From: Leuctra nigra
Taxonomy: Eukaryota > Arthropoda > Insecta > Plecoptera > Leuctridae
NCBI GenBank assembly: GCA_934045905.1
Contig: CAKOGZ010000129.1
Span: 1-64,000, forward strand
DNA: 64,000 nucleotides
Direction: 5' to 3'
Both the position numbers and the translations under genes were made by a program. Of this stretch, positions 48,754-60,998 are shown piece by piece. How positions within the stretch are numbered: the stretch's first letter is position 1; the number at the start of each line of letters is the position of its first letter. The notes under the pieces are model-generated. The model was not told the origin of the DNA and made no database searches. It saw only the letters and a list, made by a program, of their open reading frames with translations.

Positions 48754-51634
48754 GAGTAATAGATTCGTCACAAAGTAGGAAACAAATAAAAAAATATCAA
48801 TATGAGCTACTTCTAAAGTGGCACCCCCCTATTTTTATCGAATTTTCTTGAAGCCTACACAACGTTATGCCGAGAAATGAAATAAAACACTTTTCGAAAA
48901 TAATAGGCTTAACATTAACATGTAAAAAAAAATCACCCCTCTGCCTCCTGGAGTCGCCCGACGTTGCCCGGTGAGATAATTTTATAATAAAGTTAGGTTA
49001 GGGTAGGTTAGCGAAGCGAGCGAAGCGAGCGTAGCTGACCCTTAACAAGCTTTAACCTACAGTGACAAAAAATTGATGAAAACCTATCAGGATTGTGCCC
49101 TTCTGCTTCTGAAGGACATAAACTAAGAAATGCGGCGTATCGGAGCGTCTGACAGAAAAAAGTGTTTCTGCACTTTTTAAGCCTCTCCCCATCATCTATA
49201 TGGTGTATCATTTTCAGCTCTCTAAGAGTAATAGATTCGTCACAAAGTAGGAAACAAACAAAACTTTTTCAATATGACCTACTTCTAAAGTGGCACCCCC
49301 CTGTTTTTATCGAATTTTCTTGATGCCTACACAACGTTATGCCGAGAAATGTAATAAAACACTTTTCGAAAAAAAATAGGCTTATAAATAAAATTATAAA
49401 AAAGAACCCCACTCTGCCCCCTTGGAGTCGCCCGACGCTGCCCTGTCAGATTATTATATAATAAAGTTAGGTTAATACAGGTTAGCGAAGCGAGCGTAGT
49501 TGACTCATCCCAAGCTTTAACCTCCATTGACTAAAAAATGGATGAAAACCTAGGAAATGAGGAAAATCTAAGGAACATTGTAAATTGTTACATTGTTACC
49601 TTTGTAGGCTAACCTACATTGTTGGTCAATATACATTGACAAAAAAATGGATGAAAACCTAGGAAATGATGAAAATCTAAGGAACATTTTTAATTGTGAC
49701 ATTGTAACCTTTGTAGGCTAACCTACATTGTTGGTCAATATACATTGACAAAAAAATGGATGAAAATCTATCGGGGGTGAACCCATCAGCTTCTGAATAA
49801 CATGAACAGTTAATTCCGGCACATCGGAGAATCTGACATAAAAAAGTGTTTCTGAACTTTTTAAGCCTCTCACCATCTACTATATAGGGTAACGTTGTCA
49901 ACTCTCTTAGAGTAATAGATTCGTCACAAAGTAGGAAACAAATAAAAAAATATCAATATGAGCTACTTCTAAAGTGGCACCCCCCTATTTTTATCGAATT
50001 TTCTTGAAGCCTACACAACGTTATGCCGAGAAATGAAATAAAACACTTTTCGAAAAAAAATAGGCTTATAAATAAAATTATAAAAAAGAACCCCACTCTG
50101 CCCCCTTGGAGTCGCCCGACGCTGCCCTGTCAGATTATTATATAATAAAGTTTGGTTAATACAGGTTAGCGAAGCGAGCGTAGCTGACTCATCACAAGCT
50201 TTAACCTCCATTGACTAAAAAATTGATGAAAACCTAGGAAATGAGGAAAATCTAAGGAACATTGTTAATTGTTACATTGTTACCTTTGTAGGCTAACCTA
50301 CATTGTTGGTCAATATACATTGACAAAAAAATGGATGAAAATCTATCGGGGGTCGACCCATCAGCTTCTGAATAACATGAACAGTTAATTCCGGCGAATC
50401 GGAGAGTCTGACATAAAAAATTGTTTCTGCACTTTTTAAGCCTCTCACCATCTATTATATAGGGTAACGTTGTCAACTCTCTTAGAGTAATAGATTCGTC
50501 ACAAAGTAGGAAACAAATAATAAAATATCAATATGAGCTACTTCTAAAGTGGCACCCCCCTATTTTTATCGAATTTTCTTGAAGCCTACACAACGTTATG
50601 CCGAGAAATGAAATAAAACACTTTTCGAAAAAAAATAGGCTTATAAATAAAATTATAAAAAAGAACCCCACTCTGCCCCCTTGGAGTCGCCCGACGCTGC
50701 CCTGTCAGATTATTATATAATAAAGTTAGGTTAATACAGGTTAGCGAAGCGAGCGTAGCTGACTCATCACAAGCTTTAACCTCCATTGACTAAAAAATGG
50801 ATGAAAACCTAGGAAATGAGGAAAATCTAAGGAACATTGTTAATTGTTACATTGTTACCTTTGTAGGCTAACCTACATTGTTGGTCAATATACATTGACA
50901 AAAAAATGGATGAAAATCTATCGGGGGTCGACCCATCAGCTTCTGAATAACATGAACAGTTAATTCCGGCGAATCGGAGAGTCTGACATAAAAAAGTGTA
51001 TCTGCACTTTTTAAGCCGCTCACCATCTACTATATAGGGTAACGTTGTCAACTCTCTTAGAGTAATAGATTCGTCACAAAGTAGGAAACAAATAAAAAAA
51101 TATCAATATGAGCTACTTCTAAAGTGGCACCCCCCTATTTTTATCGAATTTTCTTGAAGCCTACACAACGTTATGCCGAGAAATGAAATAAAACACTTTT
51201 CGAAAAAAAATAGGCTTATAAATAAAATTATAAAAAAGAACCCCACTCTGCCCCCTTGGAGTCGCCCGACGCTGCCCTGTCAGATTATTATATAATAAAG
51301 TTAGGTTAATACAGGTTAGCGAAGCGAGCGTAGCTGACTTATCACAAGCTTTAACCTCCATTGACTAAAAAATGGATGAAAACCTAGGAAATGAGGAAAA
51401 TCTAAGGAACATTGTTAATTGTTACATTGTTACCTTTGTAGGCTAACCTACATTGTTGGTCAATATACATTGACAAAAAAATGGATGAAAATCTATCGGG
51501 GGTCGACCCATCAGCTTCTGAATAACATGAACAGTTAATTCCGGCGAATCTGAGAGTCTGACATAAAAAAGTGTTTCTGCACTTTTTAAGCCTCTCACCA
51601 TCTACTATATAGGGTAACGTTGTCAACTCTCTTA
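48754..51634. repeat. HOR unit B-C-A1-A2-A3 (5-mer, 2,881 bp)
   Basis: Monomers are B 48754-49225, C (CY) 49226-49909, A1 49910-50484, A2 50485-51059 and A3 51060-51634. B has a private GGTGAGATAATT and the CCTCTCCCCATC marker. A3 has TCTGAGAG, unlike the TCTAAGAG of the two preceding 5-mers, and a private CTGACTTATCAC. Confidence 0.94.
49539..49756. repeat. Tandem 109-bp modules of C monomer (CY)
   Basis: Modules are 49539-49647 and 49648-49756. They start TGGATG, unlike the TTGATG start at 41581 and 46658, though the right part shares GGCACATCGGAGAATCTG with those copies. Confidence 0.94.
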
Positions 51635-52681
51635 GAGTAATAGATTCGTCACAAAGTAGAAAACAAATAAAAAAATATCAATATGAGCTACTTCTAAAGT
51701 GGCACCCCCCTATTTTTATCGAATTTTCTTGAAGCCTACACAACGTTATGCCGAGAAATGAAATAAAACACTTTTCGAAAATAATAGGCTTAACATTAAC
51801 ATGTAAAAAAAAATCTCCCCTCTGCCTCCTGGAGTCGCCCGACGTTGCCCGGTCAGATAATTTTATAATAAAGTTAGGTAAGGGTAGGTTAGCGAAGCGA
51901 GCGAAGCGAGCGTAGCTGACCCTTAACAAGCTTTAACCTACAGTGACAAAAAATTGATGAAAACCTATCAGGATTGTGCCCTTCTGCTTCTGAAGGACAT
52001 AAACTAAGAAATGCGGCGTATCGGAGCGTCTGACAGAAAAAAGTGTTTCTGCACTTTTTAAGCCTCTCTCCATCATCTATATGGTGTATCATTTTCAGCT
52101 CTCTAAGAGTAATAGATTCGTCACAAAGTAGGAAACAAACAAAACTTTTTCAATATGACCTACTTTTAAAGTGGCACCCCCCTGTTTTTATCGAATTTTC
52201 TTGATGCCTACACAACGTTATGCCGAGAAATGTAATAAAACACTTTTCGAAAAAAAATAGGCTTATAAATAAAATTATAAAAAAGAACCCCACTCTGCCC
52301 CCTTGGAGTCGCCCGACGCTGCCCTGTCAGATTATTATATAATAAAGTTAGGTTAATACAGGTTAGCGAAGCGAGCGTAGCTGACTCATCACAAGCTTTA
52401 ACCTCCATTGACTAAAAAATGGATGAAAACCTAGGAAATGAGGAAAATCTAAGGAACATTGTTAATTGTTACATTGTTACCTTTGTAGGCTAACCTACAT
52501 TGTTGGTCAATATACATTGACAAAAAAATGGATGAAAATCTATCGGGGGTCGACCCATCAGCTTCTGAATAACATGAACAGTTAATTCCGGCGAATCGGA
52601 GAGTCTGACATAAAAAATTGTTTCTGCACTTTTTAAGCCTCTCACCATCTACTATATAGGGTAACGTTGTCAACTCTCTTA
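51635..52681. repeat. HOR unit B-A1 (2-mer, 1,047 bp)
   Basis: Monomers are B 51635-52106 and A 52107-52681. Here the only A carries the A1 marker AAAAATTG and is followed directly by B at 52682, whereas the other two 2-mers have A3. This 2-mer therefore arose by a different deletion. Confidence 0.93.
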
Positions 52682-55562
52682 GAGTAATAGATTCGTCACA
52701 AAGTAGGAAACAAATAAAAAAATATCAATATGAGCTACTTCTAAAGTGGCACCCCCCTATTTTTATCGAATTTTCTTGAAGCCTACACAACGTTATGCCG
52801 AGAAATGAAATAAAACACTTTTCGAAAATAATAGGTTTAACATTAACATGTAAAAAAAAATCACCCCTCTGCCTCCTGGAGTCGCCCGACGTTGCCCGGT
52901 CAGATAATTTTATAATAAAGTTAGGTTAGGGTAGGTTAGCGAAGCGAGCGAAGCGAGCGTAGCTGACCCTTAACAAGCTTTAACCTACAGTGACAAAAAA
53001 TTGATGAAAACCTATCAGGATTGTGCCCTTCTGCTTCTGAAGGACATAAACTAAGAAATGCGGCGTATCGGAGCGTCTGACAGAAAAAAGTGTTTCTGCA
53101 CTTTTTAAGCCTCTCTCCATCATCTATATGGTGTATCATTTTCAGCTCTCTAAGAGTAATAGATTCGTCACAAAGTAGGAAACAAACAAAACTTTTTCAA
53201 TATGACCTACTTCTAAAGTGGCACCCCCCTGTTTTTATCGAATTTTCTTGATGCCTACACAACGTTATGCCGAGAAATGTAATAAAACACTTTTCGAAAA
53301 AAAATAGGCTTATAAATAAAATTATAAAAAAGAACCCCACTCTGCCCCCTTGGAGTCGCCCGACGCTGCCCTGTCAGATTATTATATAATAAAGTTAGGT
53401 TAATACAGGTTAGCGAAGCGAGCGTAGTTGACTCATCCCAAGCTTTAACCTCCATTGACTAAAAAATGGATGAAAACCTAGGAAATGAGGAAAATCTAAG
53501 GAACATTGTAAATTGTTACATTGTTACCTTTGTAGGCTAACCTACATTGTTGGTCAATATACATTGACAAAAAAATGGATGAAAACCTAGGAAATGATGA
53601 AAATCTAAGGAACATTTTTAATTGTGACATTGTAACCTTTGTAGGCTAACCTACATTGTTGGTCAATATACATTGACAAAAAAATGGATGAAAATCTATC
53701 GGGGGTGAACCCATCAGCTTCTGAATAACATGAACAGTTAATTCCGGCAAATCGGAGAATCTGACATAAAAAAGTGTTTCTGAACTTTTTAAGCCTCTCA
53801 CCATCTACTATATAGGGTAACGTTGTCAACTCTCTTAGAGTAATAGATTCGTCACAAAGTAGGAAACAAATAAAAAAATATCAATATGAGCTACTTCTAA
53901 AGTGGCACCCCCCTATTTTTATCGAATTTTCTTGAAGCCTACACAACGTTATGCCGAGAAATGAAATAAAACACTTTTCGAAAAAAAATAGGCTTATAAA
54001 TAAAATTATAAAAAAGAACCCCACTCTGCCCCCTTGGAGTCGCCCGACGCTGCCCTGTCAGATTATTATATAATAAAGTTTGGTTAATACAGGTTAGCGA
54101 AGCGAGCGTAGCTGACTCATCACAAGCTTTAACCTCCATTGACTAAAAAATTGATGAAAACCTAGGAAATGAGGAAAATCTAAGGAACATTGTTAATTGT
54201 TACATTGTTACCTTTGTAGGCTAACCTACATTGTTGGTCAATATACATTGACAAAAAAATGGATGAAAATCTATCGGGGGTCGACCCATCAGCTTCTGAA
54301 TAACATGAACAGTTAATTCCGGCGAATCGGAGAGTCTGACATAAAAAATTGTTTCTGCACTTTTTAAGCCTCTCACCATCTATTATATAGGGTAACGTTG
54401 TCAACTCTCTTAGAGTAATAGATTCGTCACAAAGTAGGAAACAAATAATAAAATATCAATATGAGCTACTTCTAAAGTGGCACCCCCCTATTTTTATCGA
54501 ATTTTCTTGAAGCCTACACAACGTTATGCCGAGAAATGAAAAAAAACACTTTTCGAAAAAAAATAGGCTTATAAATAAAATTATAAAAAAGAACCCCACT
54601 CTGCCCCCTTGGAGTCGCCCGACGCTGCCCTGTCAGATTATTATATAATAAAGTTAGGTTAATACAGGTTAGCGAAGCGAGCGTAGCTGACTCATCACAA
54701 GCTTTAACCTCCATTGACTAAAAAATGGATGAAAACCTAGGAAATGAGGAAAATCTAAGGAACATTGTTAATCGTTACATTGTTACCTTTGTAGGCTAAC
54801 CTACATTGTTGGTCAATATACATTGACAAAAAAATGGATGAAAATCTATCGGGGGTCGACCCATCAGCTTCTGAATAACATGAACAGTTAATTCCGGCGA
54901 ATCGGAGAGTCTGACATAAAAAAGTGTATCTGCACTTTTTAAGCCGCTCACCATCTACTATATAGGGTAACGTTGTCAACTCTCTTAGAGTAATAGATTC
55001 GTCACAAAGTAGGAAACAAATAAAAAAATATCAATATGAGCTACTTCTAAAGTGGCACCCCCCTATTTTTATCGAATTTTCTTGAAGCCTACACAACGTT
55101 ATGCCGAGAAATGAAATAAAACACTTTTCGAAAAAAAATAGGCTTATAAATAAAATTATAAAAAAGAACCCCACTCTGCCCCCTTGGAGTCGCCCGACGC
55201 TGCCCTGTCAGATTATTATATAATAAAGTTAGGTTAATACAGGTTAGCGAAGCGAGCGTAGCTGACTCATCACAAGCTTTAACCTCCATTGACTAAAAAA
55301 AGGATGAAATCCTAGGAAATGAGGAAAATCTAAGGAACATTGTTAATTGTTACATTGTTACCTTTGTAGGCTAACCTACATTGTTGGTCAATATACATTG
55401 ACAAAAAAATGGATGAAAATCTATCGGGGGTCGACCCATCAGCTTCTGAATAACATGAACAGTTAATTCCGGCGAATCTGAGAGTCTGACATAAAAAAGT
55501 GTTTCTGCACTTTTTAAGCCTCTCACCATCTACTATATAGGGTAACGTTGTCAACTCTCTTA
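52682..55562. repeat. HOR unit B-C-A1-A2-A3 (5-mer, 2,881 bp)
   Basis: Monomers are B 52682-53153 (private ATAGGTTTAAC), C (CY) 53154-53837, A1 53838-54412, A2 54413-54987 and A3 54988-55562. C has GGCAAATCGGAGAATCTG, intermediate between the C at 29167 and those at 41268, 46345 and 49226. A3 has a private AAAAAAAGGATGAAATCC at its module start. Confidence 0.94.
53467..53684. repeat. Tandem 109-bp modules of C monomer (CY, last C in the window)
   Basis: Modules are 53467-53575 and 53576-53684. No C monomer occurs downstream of this one in the remaining 10 kb. Confidence 0.94.
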
Positions 55563-57182
55563 GAGTAATAGATTCGTCACAAAGTAGAAAACAAATAAAA
55601 AAATATCAATATGAGCTACTTCTAAAGTGGCACCCCCCTATTTTTATCGAATTTTCTTGAAGCCTACACAACGTTATGCCGAGAAATGAAATAAAACACT
55701 TTTCGAAAATAATAGGCTTAACATTAACATGTAAAAAAAAATCTCCCCTCTGCCTCCTGGAGTCGCCCGACGTTGCCCGGTCAGATAATTTTATAATAAA
55801 GTTAGGTAAGGGTAGGTTAGCGAAGCGAGCGAAGCGAGCGTAGCTGACCCTTAACAAGCTTTAACCTACAGTGACAAAAAATTGATGAAAACCTATCAGG
55901 ATTGTGCCCTTCTGCTTCTGAAGGACATAAACTAAGAAATGCGGCGTATCGGAGCGTCTGACAGAAAAAAGTGTTTCTGCACTTTTTAAGCCTCTCTCCA
56001 TCATCTATATGGTGTATCATTTTCAGCTCTCTAAGAGTAATAGATTCGTCACAAAGTAGGAAACAAACAAAACTTTTTCAATATGACCTACTTTTAAAGT
56101 GGCACCCCCCTGTTTTTATCGAATTTTCTTGATGCCTACACAACGTTATGCCGAGAAATGTAATAAAACACTTTTCGAAAAAAAATAGGCTTATAAATAA
56201 AATTATAAAAAAGAACCCCACTCTGCCCCCTTGGAGTCGCCCGACGCTGCCCTGTCAGATTATTATATAATAAAGTTAGGTTAATACAGGTTAGCGAAGC
56301 GAGCGTAGCTGACTCATCACAAGCTTTAACCTCCATTGACTAAAAAATGGATGAAAACCTAGGAAATGAGGAAAATCTAAGGAACATTGTTAATTGTTAC
56401 ATTGTTACCTTTGTAGGCTAACCTACATTGTTGGTCAATATACATTGACAAAAAAATGGATGAAAATCTATCGGGGGTCGACCCATCAGCTTCTGAATAA
56501 CATGAACAGTTAATTCCGGCGAATCGGAGAGTCTGACATAAAAAATTGTTTCTGCACTTTTTAAGCCTCTCACCATCTACTATATAGGGTAACGTTGTCA
56601 ACTCTCTTAGAGTAATAGATTCGTCACAAAGTAGGAAACAAATAAAAAAATATCAATATGAGCTACTTCTAAAGTGGCACCCCCCTATTTTTATCGAATT
56701 TTCTTGAAGCCTACACAACGTTATGCCGAGAAATGAAATAAAACACTTTTCGAAAATAATAGGCTTAACATTAACATGTAAAAAAAAATCTCCCCTCTGC
56801 CTCCTGGAGTCGCCCGACGCTGCCCTGTCAGATTATTATATAATAAAGTTAGGTTAATACAGGTTAGCGAAGCGAGCGTAGCTGACTCATCACAAGCTTT
56901 AACCTCCATTGACTAAAAAATGGATGAAAACCTAGGAAATGAGGAAAATCTAAGGAACATTGTTAATTGTTACATTGTTACCTTTGTAGGCTAACCTACA
57001 TTGTTGGTCAATATACATTGACAAAAAAATGGATGAAAATCTATCGGGGGTCGACCCATCAGCTTCTGAATAACATGAACAGTTAATTCCGGCGAATCTG
57101 AGAGTCTGACATAAAAAAGTGTTTCTGCACTTTTTAAGCCTCTCACCATCTACTATATAGGGTAACGTTGTCAACTCTCTTA
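55563..57182. repeat. HOR unit B-A1-A* (3-mer with hybrid monomer, 1,620 bp)
   Basis: Monomers are B 55563-56034 (CCTACTTTTAAAG), A1 56035-56609 and a 573-bp hybrid A* 56610-57182 with TCTGAGAG at its end. The hybrid has a B-type middle-left segment joined to an A-type remainder. Confidence 0.93.
56610..57182. repeat. Hybrid B/A monomer with mapped junction at 56806-56819
   Basis: Up to CTGCCTCCTGG the sequence after TTTTCGAAAA is B-type (AATAATAGGCTTAACATTAACATG). From CTGCCCTGTCAG on it is A-type. The switch falls within the 14-bp identity GGAGTCGCCCGACG at 56806-56819. The 573-bp length is 2 bp shorter than a standard A, as expected for this join. Confidence 0.92.
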
Positions 57183-59378
57183 GAGTAATAGATTCGTCAC
57201 AAAGTAGAAAACAAATAAAAAAATATCAATATGAGCTACTTCTAAAGTGGCACCCCCCTATTTTTATCGAATTTTCTTGAAGCCTACACAACGTTATGCC
57301 GAGAAATGAAATAAAACACTTTTCGAAAATAATAGGCTTAACATTAACATGTAAAAAAAAATCTCCCCTCTGCCTCCTGGAGTCGCCCGACGTTGCCCGG
57401 TCAGATAATTTTATAATAAAGTTAGGTTAGGGTAGGTTAGCGAAGCGAGCGAAGCGAGCGTAGCTGACCCTTAACAAGCTTTAACCTACAGTGACAAAAA
57501 ATTGATGAAAACCTATCAGGATTGTGCCCTTCTGCTTCTGAAGGACATAAACTAAGAAATGCGGCGTATCGGAGCGTCTGACAGAAAAAAGTATTTCTGC
57601 ACTTTTTAAGCCTCTCTCCATCATCGATATGGTGTATCATTTTCAGCTCTCTAAGAGTAATAGATTCGTCACAAAGTAGGAAACAAACAAAACTTTTTCA
57701 ATATGACCTACTTCTAAAGTGGCACCCCCCTGTTTTTATCGAATTTTCTTGATGCCTACACAACGTTATGCCGAGAAATGTAATAAAACACTTTTCGAAA
57801 AAAAATAGGCTTATAAATAAAATTATAAAAAAGAACCCCACTCTGCCCCCTTGGAGTCGCCCGACGCTGCCCTGTCAGATTATTATATAATAAAGTTAGG
57901 TTAATACAGGTTAGCGAAGCGAGCGTAGCTGACTCATCACAAGCTTTAACCTTCATTGACTAAAAAATGGATGAAAACCTAGGAAATGAGGAAAATCTAA
58001 GGAACATTGTTAATTGTTACATTGTTACCTTTGTAGGCTAACCTACATTGTTGGTCAATATACATTGACAAAAAAATGGATGAAAATCTATCGATGGTCG
58101 ACCCATCAGCTTCTGAATAACATGAACAGTTAATTCCGGCGAATCGGAGAGTCTGACATAAAAAATTGTTTCTGCACTTTTTAAGCCTCTCACCATCTAC
58201 TATATAGGGTAACGTTGTCAACTCTCTTAGATTAATAGATTCGTCACAAAGTAGGAAACAAATAAAAAAATATCAATATGAGCTACTTTTAAAGTGGCAC
58301 CCCCCTATTTTTATCGAATTTTCTTGAAGCCTACACAACGTTATGCCGAGAAATGAAATAAAACACTTTTCAAAAAAAATAGGCTTATAAATAAAATTAT
58401 AAAAAAGAACCCCACTCTGCCCCCTTGGAGTCGCCCGACGCTGCCCTGTCAGATTATTATATAATAAAGTTAGGTTAATACAGGTTAGCGAAGCGAGCGT
58501 AGCTGACTCATCACAAGCTTTAACCTCCATTGACTAAAAAATGGATGAAAACCTAGGAAATGAGGAAAATCTAAGGAACATTGTTAATTGTTACATTGTT
58601 ACCTTTGTAGGCTAACCTACATTGTTGGTCAATATACATTGACAAAAAAATGGATGAAAATCTATCGGGGGTCGACCCATCAGCTTCTGAATAACTTGAA
58701 CAGTTAATTCCGGCGAATCGGAGAGTCTGACATAAAAAAGTGTTTCTGCACTTTTTAAGCCGCTCACCATCTACTATATAGGATAACGTTGTCAACTCTC
58801 TTAGAGTAATAGATTCGTCACAAAGTAGGAAACAAATAAAAAAATATCAATATGAGCTACTTCTAAAGTGGCACCCCCCTATTTTTATCGAATTTTCTTG
58901 AAGCCTACACAACGTTATGCCGAGAAATGAAATAAAACACTTTTCGAAAAAAAATAGGCTTATAAATAAAATTATAAAAATGAAGCCCACTCTGCCCCCT
59001 TGGAGTCGCCCGACGCTGCCCTGTCAGATTATTATATAATAAAGTTAGGTTAATACAGGTTAGCGAAGCGAGCGTAGCTGACTCATCACAAGCTTTAACC
59101 TCCATTGACTAAAAAATGGATGAAAACCTAGGAAATGAGGAAAATCTAAGGAACATTGTTAATTGTTACATTGTTACCTTTGTAGGCTAACCTACATTGT
59201 TGGTCAATATACATTGACAAAAAAATGGATGAAAATCTATCGGGGGTCGACCCATCAGCTTCTGAATAACATGAACAGTTAATTCCGGCGAATCTGAGAG
59301 TCTGACATAAAAAAGTGTTTCTGCACTTTTTAAGCCTCTCACCATATACTATATAGGGTAACGTTGTCAACTCTCTTA
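57183..59378. repeat. HOR unit B-A1-A2-A3 (4-mer, 2,196 bp)
   Basis: Monomers are B 57183-57654, A1 57655-58229, A2 58230-58803 (574 bp) and A3 58804-59378. B has GTATTTCTGCAC (hairpin stem change) and CATCGATATGG. A1 has TATCGATGGTCGACC. A2 starts GATTAATAG and has TTTTCAAAAAAA, which destroys the TTTTCGAAAA palindrome, plus AACTTGAACAG. A3 has AAAAATGAAGCCC. Confidence 0.94.
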
Positions 59379-60998
59379 GAGTAATAGATTCGTCACAAAG
59401 TAGAAAACAAATAAAAAAATATCAATATGAGCTACTTCTAAAGTGGCACCCCCCTATTTTTATCGAATTTTCTTGAAGCCTACACAACGTTATGCCGAGA
59501 AATGAAATAAAACACTTTTCGAAAATAATAGGCTTAACATTAACATGTAAAAAAAAATCTCCCCTCTGCCTCCTGGAGTCGCCCGACGTTGCCCGGTCAG
59601 ATAATTTTATAATAAAGTAAGGTAAGGGTAGGTTAGCGAAGCGAGCGAAGCGAGCGTAGCTGACCCTTAACAAGCTTTAACCTACAGTGACAAAAAATTG
59701 ATGAAAACCTATCAGGATTGTGCCCTTCTGCTTCTGAAGGACATAAACTAAGAAATGCGGCGTATCGGAGCGTCTGACAGAAAAAAGTGTTTCTGCACTT
59801 TTTAAGCCTCTCTCCATCATCTATATGGTGTATCATTTTCAGCTCTCTAAGAGTAATAGATTCGTCACAAAGTAGGAAACAAACAAAACTTTTTCAATAT
59901 GACCTACTTCTAAAGTGGCACCCCCCTGTTTTTATCGAATTTTCTTGATGCCTACACAACGTTATGCCGAGAAATGTAATAAAACACTTTTCGAAAAAAA
60001 ATAGGCTTATAAATAAAATTATAAAAAAGAACCCCACTCTGCCCCCTTGGAGTCGCCCGACGCTGCCCTGTCAGATTATTATATAATAAAGTTAGGTTAA
60101 TACAGGTTAGCGAAGCGAGCGTAGCTGACTCATCACAAGCTTTAACCTCCATTGACTAAAAAATGGATGAAAACCTAGGAAATGAGGAAAATCTAAGGAG
60201 CATTGTTAATTGTTACATTGTTACCTTTGTAGGCTAACCTACATTGTTGGTCAATATACATTGACAAAAAAATGGATGAAAATCTATCGGGGGTCGACCC
60301 ATCAGCTTCTGAATAACATGAACAGTTAATTCCGGCGAATCGGAGAGTCTGACATAAAAAATTGTTTCTGCACTTTTTAAGCCTCTCACCATCTACTATA
60401 TAGGGTAACGTTGTCAACTCTCTTAGAGTAATAGATTCGTCACAAAGTAGGAAACAAATAAAAAAATATCAATATGAGCTACTTCTAAAGTGGCACCCCC
60501 CTATTTTTATCGAATTTTCTTGAAGCCTACACAACGTTATGCCGAGAAATGAAATAAAACACTTTTCGAAAATAATAGGCTTAACATTAACATGTAAAAA
60601 AAAATCTCCCCTCTGCCTCCTGGAGTCGCCCGACGCTGCCCTGTCAGATTATTATATAATAAAGTTAGGTTAATACAGGTTAGCGAAGCGAGCGTAGCTG
60701 ACTCATCACAAGCTTTAACCTCCATTGACTAAAAAATGGATGAAAACCTAGGAAATGAGGAAAATCTAAGGAACATTGTTAATTGTTACATTGTTACCTT
60801 TGTAGGCTAACCTACATTGTTGGTCAATATACATTGACAAAAAAATGGATGAAAATCTATCGGGGGTCGACCCATCAGCTTCTGAATAACATGAACAGTT
60901 AATTCCGGCGAATCTGAGAGTCTGACATAAAAAAGTGTTTCTGCACTTTTTAAGCCTCTCACCATCTACTATATAGGGTAACGTTGTCAACTCTCTTA
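59379..60998. repeat. HOR unit B-A1-A* (3-mer with hybrid monomer, 1,620 bp)
   Basis: Monomers are B 59379-59850, A1 59851-60425 and hybrid A* 60426-60998. B has GTAAGGTAAGGG and lacks the CCTACTTTTAAAG seen at 55563. A1 has a private CTAAGGAGCATTG. Confidence 0.93.
60426..60998. repeat. Hybrid B/A monomer, second copy (junction 60622-60635)
   Basis: It has the same B-to-A switch inside GGAGTCGCCCGACG as at 56806, at the same offset (196 bp) from the monomer start. It is a duplicate of that hybrid, not an independent event. Confidence 0.92.

Larger units (their letters stand above)
48754..52681. repeat. 3,928-bp block, first copy of a tandem block duplication
   Basis: A 5-mer plus a 2-mer (B-C-A-A-A-B-A) is repeated at the same length at 52682-56609. 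The second B in both copies has CCTACTTTTAAAGTGG and GTTAGGTAAGGG, and both A3 monomers have TCTGAGAG. Confidence 0.9.
52682..56609. repeat. 3,928-bp block, second copy of the tandem block duplication
   Basis: This copy matches 48754-52681 in monomer order and length. Its last 1,047 bp (55563-56609) are also the start of the 3,816-bp block duplicated downstream, so two block duplications overlap here. Confidence 0.9.
55563..59378. repeat. 3,816-bp block, first copy of a tandem block duplication
   Basis: A 3-mer with hybrid plus a 4-mer is repeated at the same length at 59379-63194. Shared private variants are the hybrid junction, GTATTTCTGCAC and CATCGATATGG in the second B, AACCTTCATTGAC, TATCGATGGTCGACC, TTTTCAAAAAAA, AGGATAACG and AAAAATGAAGCCC. 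Confidence 0.93.
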
